This document shows, piece after piece, positions 25,342-34,168 of a stretch of 64,000 nucleotides of DNA; position 1 is the first letter of the stretch; every line of letters starts with the position of its first letter. This DNA comes from Prevotella sp. P2-180. GTDB taxonomy: Bacteria > Bacteroidota > Bacteroidia > Bacteroidales > Bacteroidaceae. The stretch is taken from the NCBI RefSeq assembly GCF_002251435.1, contig NZ_NPJI01000103.1, positions 1 to 64,000 of the forward strand, in the 5' to 3' direction. Made by a program: the position numbers and the translations under genes. Below the pieces are notes generated by a model. The model worked only from the letters and a program-made list of their open reading frames with translations. It was not told where the DNA came from and did no database searches.

Positions 25342-27354
25342 ATGAAACAAAAGGCAAACGAGATAGTTAACATAAAATATGAACAGACCGGGAGGTCGTC
25401 GGATGTTAACGAATTGGGAATGAGAGAAATGCAGGCAAAGGCTTATGCCGCACGCGACAAACGGTTTCTGCTGATAAAGGCACCGCCCGCATCGGGAAAG
25501 AGCCGAGCACTGATGTTTATTGCCCTCGACAAACTGCAGCACCAAGGCATAAAGAGAGTTGTGGTGGCTGTGCCGGAAAAAAGTATCGGACGCTCGTTTC
25601 AGAACACCCGACTGAAGCCCTACGGCTTTTTCGCAGACTGGAACGTGGCGAACTACTTCAACCTGACCGACGTGAAGAACGAGAAGGACAAGAAGGGTCG
25701 TTTCATTGAGTTTTTCCGCCAAAAGGGGGCAAAGATACTCGTATGCGCACACGCCACGCTAAGAAACGCCATGAAGGAAATGGAAGACGAATGGTTTAAC
25801 GACACCCTGTTGGCAATAGACGAGTTTCACCATACAAGCGCCGACGCAGAGTCGAACCTTGGCGATGTGGTGCGCCGTGTGATGAACAACTCCACGGGAC
25901 ACATCGTGGCTATGACCGGAAGCTACTTCCGTGGCGACGGAGTGCCTGTGCTGAGGCAAGAAGACGAGGCACGTTTCTTCCCCGTGACCTACAACTACTA
26001 TGAGCAGCTGAACGGCTACCGATATATGAAAAACCTCGTTCTTGGCTATCACTTCTACCACGGAAGCTATCTCGACCACATCATGGAGGTGCTCGACACT
26101 ACGAAGAAGACCATTATCCACATTCCGAGCATAAACTCGCGAGCTTCAACAGGCTTGAAATACGACGAGACCGACCAGATAATGAGGCTAATAGGCAGGA
26201 GGGTGGACAGGGACTACAACACCGGGATATATACGGTGGAGACGCCAGACGGCAGACTGCTGAGAATTGCCGACCTTGTGGAGGACGACCCTAAGGAGCG
26301 TAACCGAGTGCAAGGCTTTCTGCAGAAGATGAAACGGCGCGACGACGTGGACATCATTATAGCACTGGGAACGGCAAAGGAGGGATTTGACTGGCAGTGG
26401 TGCGAGATGTGTCTGACTATTGGTGTAAGGGGATCGCTGACAGAGGTGATACAGATAATAGGCCGATGCACACGCGACTGTGAGGGAAAGGAAACGGCGC
26501 GTTTCGTAAACATGATAGCCATGCCTGACGCTGAGCAAGCCGACGTGAAGGTGGCGGTGAATGATTTCCTGAAAGCCATAACCGCCTCACTGCTCATGGA
26601 ACAGGTGATGGCTCCAAGCTGGAACTTCAAGACGGCGGCAGACATTGACGACGATGACAACAACAGGAAAAAGAACACCGTAGTGATAGAAGGTCTGAAG
26701 CCACTGACAAGCGTAAGGGCAAAGCAGATTGTGGAGGAACAGCTGGACGACCTGAAAGCCGACGTGCTGAACAACGACCTCGTGGTAAGAGCCATAAGTG
26801 GCTCAACCACGGCAGAGACCATAACGAAGGTGTTGATTCCAAAAGTGATTCGTGAGCGTTATCCTGACCTCAACGACGAAGAAGTGGAAATGGTCAGAGA
26901 GCATTTCCTTGCGGACACATTGATAAAAGGAAGCGATATTGTGGTTGAGGATACCATCATTAGGAGGGACGAGAGAAACGCGGAGGACGGCGAGAGCGAA
27001 GGCAACAGGCTGATAAAACTTGCCAACAGGTTTGTGAACATCGATAAGCTGAGCATCAATCTTATAGACACTATAAACCCGTTCCAAAGGGCGTATGAGG
27101 TGCTGTCGAAAACCGTGGATGCCCCAACGCTGAGAATAATACAGGACACGATAGCCGAGCAGAAGTTTGACCTTACGATGGAGCAAGCAATAATGATTTT
27201 TAAAGGTCCGTTCAAGGCATACGTAGAAGAACATGGGGGAAATATTCCACAAGGCGACGACCCCGACCCAAAGGTGAGAGAAATGGCTGCCGCCTATCAG
27301 ATGCTGAGAAACCTGAAGGCAAGAAAGATGGCAGGACTGGAATACGAGGAATGA
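25342..27354 (+). CDS. SF2 DEAD/DEAH-type helicase of the restriction-like operon
   Basis: 670 residues with helicase motif I APPASGKS (47-54), motif II DEFH (160-163), motif III-like AMTGSYF (about 191-197) and motif VI QIIGRCTR (about 370). An acidic linker, DIDDDDNN, follows around residue 435, then a C-terminal domain of unknown fold. ATP-driven translocation or unwinding on DNA is the expected activity, as for restriction-type motor subunits. It begins 4 bases after the methyltransferase stop and precedes the small protein by 23 bases. Confidence 0.88.
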   Translation: MKQKANEIVNIKYEQTGRSSDVNELGMREMQAKAYAARDKRFLLIKAPPASGKSRALMFIALDKLQHQGIKRVVVAVPEKSIGRSFQNTRLKPYGFFADWNVANYFNLTDVKNEKDKKGRFIEFFRQKGAKILVCAHATLRNAMKEMEDEWFNDTLLAIDEFHHTSADAESNLGDVVRRVMNNSTGHIVAMTGSYFRGDGVPVLRQEDEARFFPVTYNYYEQLNGYRYMKNLVLGYHFYHGSYLDHIMEVLDTTKKTIIHIPSINSRASTGLKYDETDQIMRLIGRRVDRDYNTGIYTVETPDGRLLRIADLVEDDPKERNRVQGFLQKMKRRDDVDIIIALGTAKEGFDWQWCEMCLTIGVRGSLTEVIQIIGRCTRDCEGKETARFVNMIAMPDAEQADVKVAVNDFLKAITASLLMEQVMAPSWNFKTAADIDDDDNNRKKNTVVIEGLKPLTSVRAKQIVEEQLDDLKADVLNNDLVVRAISGSTTAETITKVLIPKVIRERYPDLNDEEVEMVREHFLADTLIKGSDIVVEDTIIRRDERNAEDGESEGNRLIKLANRFVNIDKLSINLIDTINPFQRAYEVLSKTVDAPTLRIIQDTIAEQKFDLTMEQAIMIFKGPFKAYVEEHGGNIPQGDDPDPKVREMAAAYQMLRNLKARKMAGLEYEE

Positions 27355-27377
27355 ACGGTTGAAAAACAAGGAACGAT

Positions 27378-27596
27378 ATGGAATGGCCAAAAGAATTGTT
27401 AGAGGTGTTTGAAGACCCTCTGTTTGACGATGTGCGCCCAAAGGCTCCCGCACCTACCGCCGCCGACAGGAAAGACAAACAGGTGGCTGAGCTGGAGGCG
27501 TGGATGGCGGAACACGGACGCGAGCCACAACGCAACGGCGACCTTATGGAGAAACGCATGTGGGCGAGGTTCGAAGGACTGAGACGACAACTGTAA
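27378..27596 (+). CDS. Small protein, likely separately encoded N-terminal domain of GIY-YIG nuclease family
   Basis: 72 residues. The N terminus ELLEVFEDPLFDDVRPKAP resembles the start of the next gene product (KELEKIFDDPLLSDI). The rest (AELEAWMAEHGREPQRNG, MEKRMWARFEGLR) recalls the helical HGREP segment that, from memory, precedes the nuclease domain in larger proteins of this family. Here that piece is encoded apart. It lies between helicase and nuclease genes with 23-base gaps on both sides. Function may be to recruit or regulate the nuclease; this is inference. Confidence 0.6.
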   Translation: MEWPKELLEVFEDPLFDDVRPKAPAPTAADRKDKQVAELEAWMAEHGREPQRNGDLMEKRMWARFEGLRRQL

Positions 27597-27619
27597 GAAG
27601 AACAAAAAGGAAGTAGCAA

Positions 27620-28858
27620 ATGGACATTGACAAGGAGCTTGAAAAGATATTTGACGACCCTTTGCTCAGCGACATAACGGCAAAGGAGGCTGGACTGTTT
27701 GACATCCCCCAAGACATGAAGGACGTAATCGGCAGGAAACAGGCTGATTATGTGGCACAACGGAAGCCCTGTGAGGACTTCTACAAATATGCCGAGGGAT
27801 TCAAAAAGGTTCATAGTGATCTGAAAGCTGGAAAGCGAAGCCTCGTCAGAATAGCAAAGACGGTGAACCTGAAGGAGGGGCACTACTACATAGTGAGCGG
27901 ACAGATGGTGTTTTTGGAAAAAATACTGGAGAGCTACGAGGGAACCAACCATGCCATAGACGGTCGTACACGATGTATCTATGAAAATGGGCAGGAGTCG
28001 GACATACTGCTACAGACACTGCGAAAGAGTGTCATGGGCGACGGCTATGGTGTTACTGAACTTGACTCGGAAATGGAACGCAGTTTCTTCAGGCATGGGA
28101 CAAGCAATGGTGAGGACATCGTGACGGGATACATTTATGTGCTTCGCTCGTTGTCAAAAGCCCCTGAAATATCGTGCAAGAAAGACCTCTACAAGATAGG
28201 CTTCTCCACAAACAGGGTGGAAGACCGAATAGCCTATGCCGAAAACGAGCCGACATATCTAATGGCACCAGTGGAGATAGTAGCTTCGTACAAAGTGATG
28301 AATCTAAACTCACACAAGTTTGAGGACATAATACATAAGGTGTTGAAAAGCGTACAGATGAACATTAATGTCTATGATGCCAATGGTGTGGAGCATCAGC
28401 CTCGCGAGTGGTTCGTTGTGCCGTTTGGAATTATCGAGATTATCATTCAGCGTATTTTAGATGGGACGATAGTCAACTACTTATACAATCCGAAACTCCA
28501 ATGTTTGGAAAAGCAGATAAAGCAGAATAGTTCCAAGTATGACACACAAGGTATGAACATATTGACACTTAGAATACGGCAAATACTGTTCAATGAAATT
28601 GTCGGTGGAACAAAGACTGTTGAGCGAAGGGAAATAAAGCAGACCACATTGAACCGATATACATACATTGACCCTGCTGACGGCAAACGCTATCTACGCC
28701 GTTTCGATGCCCTGCGTTTCATTGTCGGCCAGGGAGGACACGGTGGGGATAATGTTCTTGTGAGCGTGGTTGACACTACTTATGCCGATGGCATAGTGGA
28801 GTTTCATCTCGGCGAGATACTTGACATCAGAAGAGAAGATGGAATGGCCTTATTGTAA
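27620..28858 (+). CDS. GIY-YIG family nuclease of the restriction-like operon
   Basis: 412 residues. The GIY-YIG-type core (T5orf172/MUG113-like) begins with TGYIYVLRS (about residue 168) and continues with DLYKIGFSTNRVEDRIAYA. A helical part with HKFEDIIHKVL follows, then the REWFVVPF strand supplying the conserved Glu. The N-terminal 160 residues carry the short IFDDPLLSD motif shared with the preceding small protein. A C-terminal domain of about 130 residues is unassigned. It is likely the cleavage subunit of the operon, since no nuclease motif was seen in the methyltransferase. A strong terminator follows 44 bases after the stop. Confidence 0.8.
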   Translation: MDIDKELEKIFDDPLLSDITAKEAGLFDIPQDMKDVIGRKQADYVAQRKPCEDFYKYAEGFKKVHSDLKAGKRSLVRIAKTVNLKEGHYYIVSGQMVFLEKILESYEGTNHAIDGRTRCIYENGQESDILLQTLRKSVMGDGYGVTELDSEMERSFFRHGTSNGEDIVTGYIYVLRSLSKAPEISCKKDLYKIGFSTNRVEDRIAYAENEPTYLMAPVEIVASYKVMNLNSHKFEDIIHKVLKSVQMNINVYDANGVEHQPREWFVVPFGIIEIIIQRILDGTIVNYLYNPKLQCLEKQIKQNSSKYDTQGMNILTLRIRQILFNEIVGGTKTVERREIKQTTLNRYTYIDPADGKRYLRRFDALRFIVGQGGHGGDNVLVSVVDTTYADGIVEFHLGEILDIRREDGMALL

Positions 28859-28901
28859 TTATCGAAAGAATGATTAAGCCGATGGAATAAAGGCAGACGA
28901 G

Positions 28902-28936
28902 AGTCCCGAACGGCAACGGTTCGGGACTTTCTTTTC
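28902..28936 (+). terminator. Rho-independent terminator of the restriction-like operon
   Basis: A perfect 10-bp stem (AGTCCCGAAC / GTTCGGGACT) with a 7-base loop, followed by TTTCTTTT. Confidence 0.9.
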
Positions 28937-28981
28937 GAAGTACCGTTGAAGAAATGGGGTTAAAGGGTTTCGTCGTTTTAC

Positions 28982-30319
28982 TTAATATTCATTCAACAAG
29001 AATGCCATATACATCGGCAAAGTGAGCAATTTGTCTTTCTTGCCTACATTGTAGTCTCCAAGTTTTATTGCATAATCCACATGGTATTTCTCCGGATGCC
29101 CAAGAACGGTGCGCATGGACTTGGCATTGCCTGTCGTGGCCTTACATTCAATCGGGACACATTGCCCCTTATGGCGCATCAGGAAATCCAGTTCAATGCC
29201 GCCGTTCTTGTGGTAATAGTAGAGCTTACGCCCCATCTTGCCAAGGATATCGGCAATAAGATTCTCAAAGATGGCACCTTTATATCCATACAGCTCTCCT
29301 CGCAATATGCTCGATTGTGTGCCGTCCTCAAGCATAGACACGAGCAGGCCGATGTCAGACATATAAACCTTGAACTCGCTCTGTATGCGATTACCATCCA
29401 AAGGCAATTCGGTAGTTTCCGTATTATAGCACCTTCGGATGATACCTGCATCCTCTATCCACTGAAGGCTTCCCGCATAATCACGCCCACGTCCTCCAGG
29501 TCGAACCGTGGAGAAGGTGAATTTCTTGTACTCTCGTGACAGTTGTGACGGAATAGATTCAAAGCACTCGCGGATTTTCGGTTTATCTGCCAACAGCGCA
29601 TATTTCACCATGTCAGCCTTATATTCGTCCACAATTCGACGCTGAATGGACAGAACCTTACCAATCTGCTTCGTATTCAGAAATGTAGTTACAGCCTCTG
29701 GCATTCCGCCGACAATGACATATTGGTACAGCAGCTCGCGAAATCTGGCATGAAGGGATGCGTCAACAGGTGCCTCATTGTCAAGGCATTTTCTCAGATA
29801 GTCGATGTGCATCGGTTTGATGCCGTTTGCCCATAGCCATTCCTCAAAGTCCATGGGATACATATCAACAATGTCCTCAAATCCCACAGGAATGGAAGCA
29901 TCTGCTTCTTCTGCCTGTTCTTCGCGGCTTTTGTAGCCATTAACTCCAAGCAATGACCCTGTACACATCACCTCGAATCTCCCATCAAGAAAGAAATATT
30001 TCAACGAGCCTCTTGCCCGTGGGCAATCCTGTATCTCATCGAAAATGAAACATGTATTCCCTGCTTCTATTTCCACATCAGGCATAGCTGCCGTTATGCG
30101 CATGATAATATCATCCACATGAAGGTTTGGGGTGAAAAACATCTTGTAATCAGGATGCTCCCTAAAGTCCAAATAAACAATATGCCTGAAATGCTTGTTG
30201 GCAAAATCAACCACACTGCTTGTCTTTCCACATTGGCGAACTCCCTTCACCACTATGGGCTTGTGCGAGGGCGTATCCATCCATGACTGGAATACCGATT
30301 CTATTTTCCTTATATACAT
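28982..30319 (-). CDS. DUF4143-family AAA ATPase, intact
   Basis: 445 residues with P-loop GVRQCGKT (26-33), Walker B CFIFDEIQ (90-97), sensor-like CTGSLLG, the family motif MYPMDFEEWLWANG, VIVGGMPEAV, and a C-terminal PD-(D/E)XK-like ELDFLM...VPIECKAT. The biochemical role of this very common family is not established; a DNA-related or regulatory function is usually presumed. The start codon follows directly on a four-unit, 33-bp-phased repeat array. The gene converges with the restriction-like operon. A diverged relative lacking the P-loop lies at 15800-17056. Confidence 0.88.
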   Translation of the reverse strand: MYIRKIESVFQSWMDTPSHKPIVVKGVRQCGKTSSVVDFANKHFRHIVYLDFREHPDYKMFFTPNLHVDDIIMRITAAMPDVEIEAGNTCFIFDEIQDCPRARGSLKYFFLDGRFEVMCTGSLLGVNGYKSREEQAEEADASIPVGFEDIVDMYPMDFEEWLWANGIKPMHIDYLRKCLDNEAPVDASLHARFRELLYQYVIVGGMPEAVTTFLNTKQIGKVLSIQRRIVDEYKADMVKYALLADKPKIRECFESIPSQLSREYKKFTFSTVRPGGRGRDYAGSLQWIEDAGIIRRCYNTETTELPLDGNRIQSEFKVYMSDIGLLVSMLEDGTQSSILRGELYGYKGAIFENLIADILGKMGRKLYYYHKNGGIELDFLMRHKGQCVPIECKATTGNAKSMRTVLGHPEKYHVDYAIKLGDYNVGKKDKLLTLPMYMAFLLNEY

Positions 30320-30326
30320 GGTCTTA

Positions 30327-30433
30327 CACGTTTTAATACCGAGTTTTTACAAAAAGTCGCACATTTTATACCCGACTTTTATGATTAAGTCACACATTTT
30401 ATACCTGACTTTGCGTGCAAAGTTACACATTTT
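30327..30433 (-). repeat. 33-bp-phased repeat array at the start of the intact ATPase gene
   Basis: Plus-strand CACATTTT, or CACGTTTT in the gene-proximal unit, begins at 30327, 30360, 30393 and 30426, exactly 33 bases apart. Between them lie dyads such as ACTTTG-CACG-CAAAGT and GACTT...AAGTC (minus-strand reading). The nearest unit ends within 15 bases of the ATG, so the array occupies the promoter/leader region. This suggests cooperative operator sites or a repeat-bearing leader. Confidence 0.88.
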
Positions 30434-30521
30434 CATCTAAATGACAAGAGTTATTGTATGTTTTTCTTATTACTTCCCGTTAAAAATACGAAAACAATGA
30501 GACATGCTTAAGTCGATAGAC

Positions 30522-30935
30522 TCATTCCATCAGTGTAGCAACAATCCTGCGCTCACCGCCATAGTCACGAAACTCACACAGATAGATGCCTTGCCATGTA
30601 CCGAGGTTCAGGCGTCCGTTGGTTATGGGGATGTTGACACTTACGCCAAAGAGTGAACTTTTGGCATGGGCTGGCATGTCGTCAGCGCCTTCCATAACGT
30701 GGTCGTAGTATGGTTCATTTTCCTTCACCAGACGGTTGAGGATTTTCTCCATGTCCTTACGCACGTCAGGGTCTGCGTTTTCATTGATGCTCAAGGCACA
30801 GGAAGTGTGCTTTACGAAGAGGTTAAGCAGCCCTGTTTTGGGAAGTGGCTTTGGCAGATGGTCCAATACTTCACGGGTTACGAGATGGCATCCGCGATGT
30901 TTTGCCGGGAGTGTGAATTCTATTTGTTGTATCAT
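30522..30935 (-). CDS. YjbQ/UPF0047 family protein
   Basis: 137 residues from MIQQIEFTLPAKHRG; the longer frame to 30992 adds a poorly conserved extension. Family marks are the conserved HTSCALSINENADPDV and the C-terminal GTWQGIYLCEFRD. Members have been reported to have weak thiamine-phosphate synthase activity; the physiological role is unclear. A TACTTTTG -7 element lies at 30990-30997 (minus strand) without a clear -33. The rest of 30998-31168 shows nothing further. Confidence 0.88.
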   Translation of the reverse strand: MIQQIEFTLPAKHRGCHLVTREVLDHLPKPLPKTGLLNLFVKHTSCALSINENADPDVRKDMEKILNRLVKENEPYYDHVMEGADDMPAHAKSSLFGVSVNIPITNGRLNLGTWQGIYLCEFRDYGGERRIVATLME

Positions 30936-31168
30936 ACTGTCTTTCTTAATATCCAATACTGTTTTGAAGTTGAGTATTTTATTGTAGTGCAAAAGTAGCT
31001 ATTTACAGTTACACTTGCCTAGCTTAAGCTGAATAATTATGATAATTTAACTCATTTTTTGAAACACCCACCCTCCTATCCGTAGCCTGTAGATTTTCCT
31101 AAATAAAGACAGAAATCTTCAGTTAGTAATGTTTAACACGATGAAATCAAAAAAAATATCGATTTATT

Positions 31169-31199
31169 ATTGTGAAAACAAAAAATCAAACTACCTTTG
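31169..31199 (+). promoter_or_regulatory. Promoter of the secreted protein gene at 31237
   Basis: ATTG (31169-31172, one mismatch to TTTG), 19 bases, then TACCTTTG (31192-31199), 37 bases before the start codon. Confidence 0.65.
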
Positions 31200-31236
31200 C
31201 ACATCCTTTTACAACAATTAAAAGAAACAATCTAAT

Positions 31237-32157
31237 ATGAAAAAGAAGCTTTTATTTATTGCAATGTTTGTTGCGTCTGTTTTTACTGCAAATGCACAGA
31301 ATGACGAAGTGAATAACCAAACTGTGCTCGACCTTTTGAAAGAAGGTTTTTCTTCAGAGGAAATTATCGGTGCTATAGAGAACAGCACAACACGTACGAT
31401 CACCTTCAACATCAACTACATGCGCCAGCTAAAGGCAGCTGGAGCTGATGCGTCCCTTACGTCATACATACAGAAGATAGCCAAGGTGGACAACGGCTAT
31501 GAGGGTGTCATACTTTGGAATCCTGTTGACGGTGGCAAGCCGACAAAGATTTACCGTTGCAACTTCGAAAAGGAAAAGAAGGGCTTTAACCTTGCAACGG
31601 CAGCTGCAATTGGCTTAGCTGCATACGGAGTGGGAAGCGCAGTTAGCGACCGAAATATAAGTGGAGGTGAGGCTGCTGCCGTTACAGCCGGTGCAGGATT
31701 GATGATGACCTCGGGCAAGGACATCCAGAAGATGATGATTCCAGGTTCAAAGGCAAAAACAAAGACCAGCCGTCAACCGGTATTCAGATTCTACTTCAAT
31801 AAGGTTGACAACGCCAGCTTCAATTCCGAGCACGCCAACTGGTATGAAATGGTGATGAACGATATTCAGAGCCCTAACGAGTTCCAGCTTATAAAGATGC
31901 AGGTGAAGGAAAACAAGAAGGGTGGCCGTCGTCTCTTCCCGAGTTCTATGTCATATACAGTGGCTGGATTCAGCGGATCTAACGCCAGTACGCGTGAGAT
32001 GATTAATTTCGAAATCAACCCCATCAACAACAACACCTTTGAGGTGACATTCAGCCAGCCATTGGAGCCAGGCGAATACTGTTTCTTCTACAAAAGCGGT
32101 CTGCAGAACAAATATTTCCAAACACAGCCTTTTGGTTTTGACTTCAGCGTAGAATAA
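31237..32157 (+). CDS. Secreted/periplasmic protein of unknown function
   Basis: 306 residues with a clear signal peptide (MKKKLLFIAMFVASVFTANA, cleavage before QNDE). A short helical domain follows (TVLDLLKEGFSSEEIIGAIEN), like regions thought to bind nearby membrane or protein partners in Bacteroidota outer-envelope proteins. A Gly/Ala-rich hydrophobic stretch (LATAAAIGLAAYGVGSAVS, about residues 109-127) may insert in membrane. The C-terminal half looks like beta-rich soluble protein ending FGFDFSVE. It is monocistronic, with its own promoter and terminator. No function is assigned. Confidence 0.8.
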   Translation: MKKKLLFIAMFVASVFTANAQNDEVNNQTVLDLLKEGFSSEEIIGAIENSTTRTITFNINYMRQLKAAGADASLTSYIQKIAKVDNGYEGVILWNPVDGGKPTKIYRCNFEKEKKGFNLATAAAIGLAAYGVGSAVSDRNISGGEAAAVTAGAGLMMTSGKDIQKMMIPGSKAKTKTSRQPVFRFYFNKVDNASFNSEHANWYEMVMNDIQSPNEFQLIKMQVKENKKGGRRLFPSSMSYTVAGFSGSNASTREMINFEINPINNNTFEVTFSQPLEPGEYCFFYKSGLQNKYFQTQPFGFDFSVE

Positions 32158-32183
32158 GTCTTTTTAGACTATTATTATTAATC

Positions 32184-32229
32184 GGTCGCGGATGTATCCC
32201 TTACGAAACATCCGCGACCATCTTTTTTG
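32184..32229 (+). terminator. Rho-independent terminator
   Basis: Perfect 12-bp stem GGTCGCGGATGT / ACATCCGCGACC with a 12-base loop and a following T-rich run, 27 bases after the stop of the secreted protein gene. Confidence 0.9.
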
Positions 32230-32348
32230 CTATGAAATGGTAAGAGCAATAAGTATTTATACTCAAAAAACATTGTCACTTTTATACCCTTTTCATGGAA
32301 ATCTGCGTAATAATAATAAACGACTTATTATTTAATTATTATAAAACA

Positions 32349-33668
32349 ATGAAAAAGGTAATGATTTTGGCAGTGGCTATAAGCTCTGCCCTTTCTGCCA
32401 GCGCAGGAGTTTACAAGTTCAAGATGAACGGCGCCCAGGCAAAAGCTAACGTGATGTTGAACTGGAGTGATAATGACAAATGGACCACTCTTAATGCAAC
32501 CGACGGTGAAGCTAAACTTGACAGTAGTGACTTCAAACCGCAGTATGTCGACGTGGTGTTCGGACGTAGCATGAGAGGCACAATGTATCTCGACCCTAAG
32601 AGCGACTTGGCGGTGACCGTAGACATGGAGACAGGAAAGGCGGAATGTAGCGGCGCTTTAGCAGACATCAACAGATACCTGCTCAACACTGAGTTTGCCG
32701 ACATCTCACGCGACCAGTATGGTTTGGAGGAGACGGCATTCCTTAAGGTGTGCGACAGCGTGTATGCTGCCAACAAGGCATTGATGGAAAAGGCCTCTCT
32801 ACCAGCCGATTTTAAGAAGAAAGAAGAGCTGAGACTGAAATACATGTCGTATATGACCCTGCCGATGTATCCGGCTTACATGTATTACAAAATGCAGAAG
32901 CAGATAACTCCTTCTGCGAAGTTTTTCACGAAACTCGACGAACTTACGAAGTTCAATTCCGAATGGCTTGAATGTCCGGAATACTGCCAGTTCTTATTGT
33001 CAGCCCAGAGCTGTTATACCTCCAATATGGAAGGCGACGACGAAGCTAAGAAATTTATGGATTGGACAGACAAGGTGAACGACGCGAAAGTGAAAGAATA
33101 CATCGTGGACTCATACGTCATGTCGGCTGTGTCGAGCCAGGGCATCGACGGCAACGAGGCTCTGATAGAGTATTTCAAGAAAAACGTGACCGACGCCGAG
33201 AAGACTTCAAAACTAAACGAGCTGTGTGGCAAATGGGAAGCACTGCGTGCAGGAAAAGCCTCGCCTACTTTCACCGGCACCGACATCAACGGAAAACAAG
33301 TGACACTCGAGTCGCTGCGTGGAAAATATATCTACATCGACGTGTGGGCCACATGGTGCGGACCATGCCGTGGCGAGCTGCCTCATCTGAAAAAGCTTGA
33401 AGAGGCATATAAGGACAAAGACATTCACTTCGTAAGCCTGTCGTGTGACCAGAATAAGGAGGCATGGGAAAAGATGGTGACTAAGGACCAGCTCCAAGGC
33501 ATACAGCTACATGTAGGTCCTAACGCCTCATTCCTCGACGAATATATGATAAACGGCATCCCCCGCTTCATCATTCTCGACCGTGAAGGCAAGATAGTAA
33601 AAGCAAATGCTCCACGCCCGTCAAACCCCGAAACAGCAAAACTGTTTGACGATTTGCTGAAAAAGTAG
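32349..33668 (+). CDS. TlpA/AhpC-like thioredoxin-fold protein, CGPC type
   Basis: 439 residues from MKKVMILAVAISSALSASAG, a typical signal peptide; the frame upstream to 32295 adds a non-signal extension. The C-terminal 140 residues are a TlpA-like thioredoxin domain with active site WATWCGPC (Cys337, Cys340) and a cis-proline segment NGIPRF. The N-terminal 290 residues form a Bacteroidota-specific (DUF4369-like) region. It is expected in the periplasm as a thiol reductase. A hairpin candidate at 33672-33710 lies between it and the convergent MerR gene. Confidence 0.88.
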   Translation: MKKVMILAVAISSALSASAGVYKFKMNGAQAKANVMLNWSDNDKWTTLNATDGEAKLDSSDFKPQYVDVVFGRSMRGTMYLDPKSDLAVTVDMETGKAECSGALADINRYLLNTEFADISRDQYGLEETAFLKVCDSVYAANKALMEKASLPADFKKKEELRLKYMSYMTLPMYPAYMYYKMQKQITPSAKFFTKLDELTKFNSEWLECPEYCQFLLSAQSCYTSNMEGDDEAKKFMDWTDKVNDAKVKEYIVDSYVMSAVSSQGIDGNEALIEYFKKNVTDAEKTSKLNELCGKWEALRAGKASPTFTGTDINGKQVTLESLRGKYIYIDVWATWCGPCRGELPHLKKLEEAYKDKDIHFVSLSCDQNKEAWEKMVTKDQLQGIQLHVGPNASFLDEYMINGIPRFIILDREGKIVKANAPRPSNPETAKLFDDLLKK

Positions 33669-33671
33669 AGG

Positions 33672-33710
33672 ATAGAGGGTAGAGTCTTCCCTCTGCCCTC
33701 TTCCCTCTAT
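33672..33710. terminator. Possible bidirectional terminator hairpin
   Basis: ATAGAGGG (33672-33679) and CCCTCTAT (33703-33710) form an 8-bp stem between convergent genes, overlapping the MerR gene's stop. There is no strong T-run, so support is weak. Confidence 0.35.
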
Positions 33711-34060
33711 ACATACATCTCATCTACATGTTGCTTCATAAGCTGAAGTTCATCGCGAATGGCAATAAGTCTCTCTAGCACCTCGGTAGTTTTGTCAACC
33801 CCCTTGCGGTTGGCAGCAAGAATTTTCTTTGCGGCGGCAATTTTAAATCCACGCACCTTCACCAAGTTGTATATAGCCTTCACCACCTCAATATCCTTTT
33901 CCGAATATTGACGTATGAGCGACGGGCCTGAAGTCTTTGGTTTCAGGGCTGGGATTTCCTTTTCCCAATAGCGCAAAGTGCTTTCGTTCACGTCAAACAT
34001 CTTAGCCACTTCGCTTATTGAATAGTACAACTTAAGGGTTTTGTCCAAATTTAATGCCAT
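33707..34060 (-). CDS. MerR-family transcriptional regulator
   Basis: 117 residues. The N-terminal winged-helix motif is YYSISEVAKMFDVNESTLRYWEKE, with the family's RQYSEKDIEVVKAIY after it. A short coiled-coil dimerisation helix ends the protein. There is no metal-binding C-terminal domain, so it is a small MerR-like factor common in Bacteroidota. It is divergently arranged with alaS. A TACATTTG -7-like element is present at 34107-34100 (minus strand). The target genes are unknown. Confidence 0.85.
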   Translation of the reverse strand: MALNLDKTLKLYYSISEVAKMFDVNESTLRYWEKEIPALKPKTSGPSLIRQYSEKDIEVVKAIYNLVKVRGFKIAAAKKILAANRKGVDKTTEVLERLIAIRDELQLMKQHVDEMYV

Positions 34061-34095
34061 ATTTCGCCTATTTTATAAATCATTTTTTTAATTTG

Positions 34096-34127
34096 CTTGC
34101 AAATGTACGAAAAATAAAGTAACTTTG
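34096..34127 (+). promoter_or_regulatory. alaS promoter
   Basis: CTTG (34096-34099, three of four to TTTG), 20 bases, then TAACTTTG (34120-34127), 41 bases before the alaS start. Confidence 0.55.
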
Positions 34128-34168
34128 CAACAATTTTCTGAGAAAAATATAATTAGACATAAAAAACA

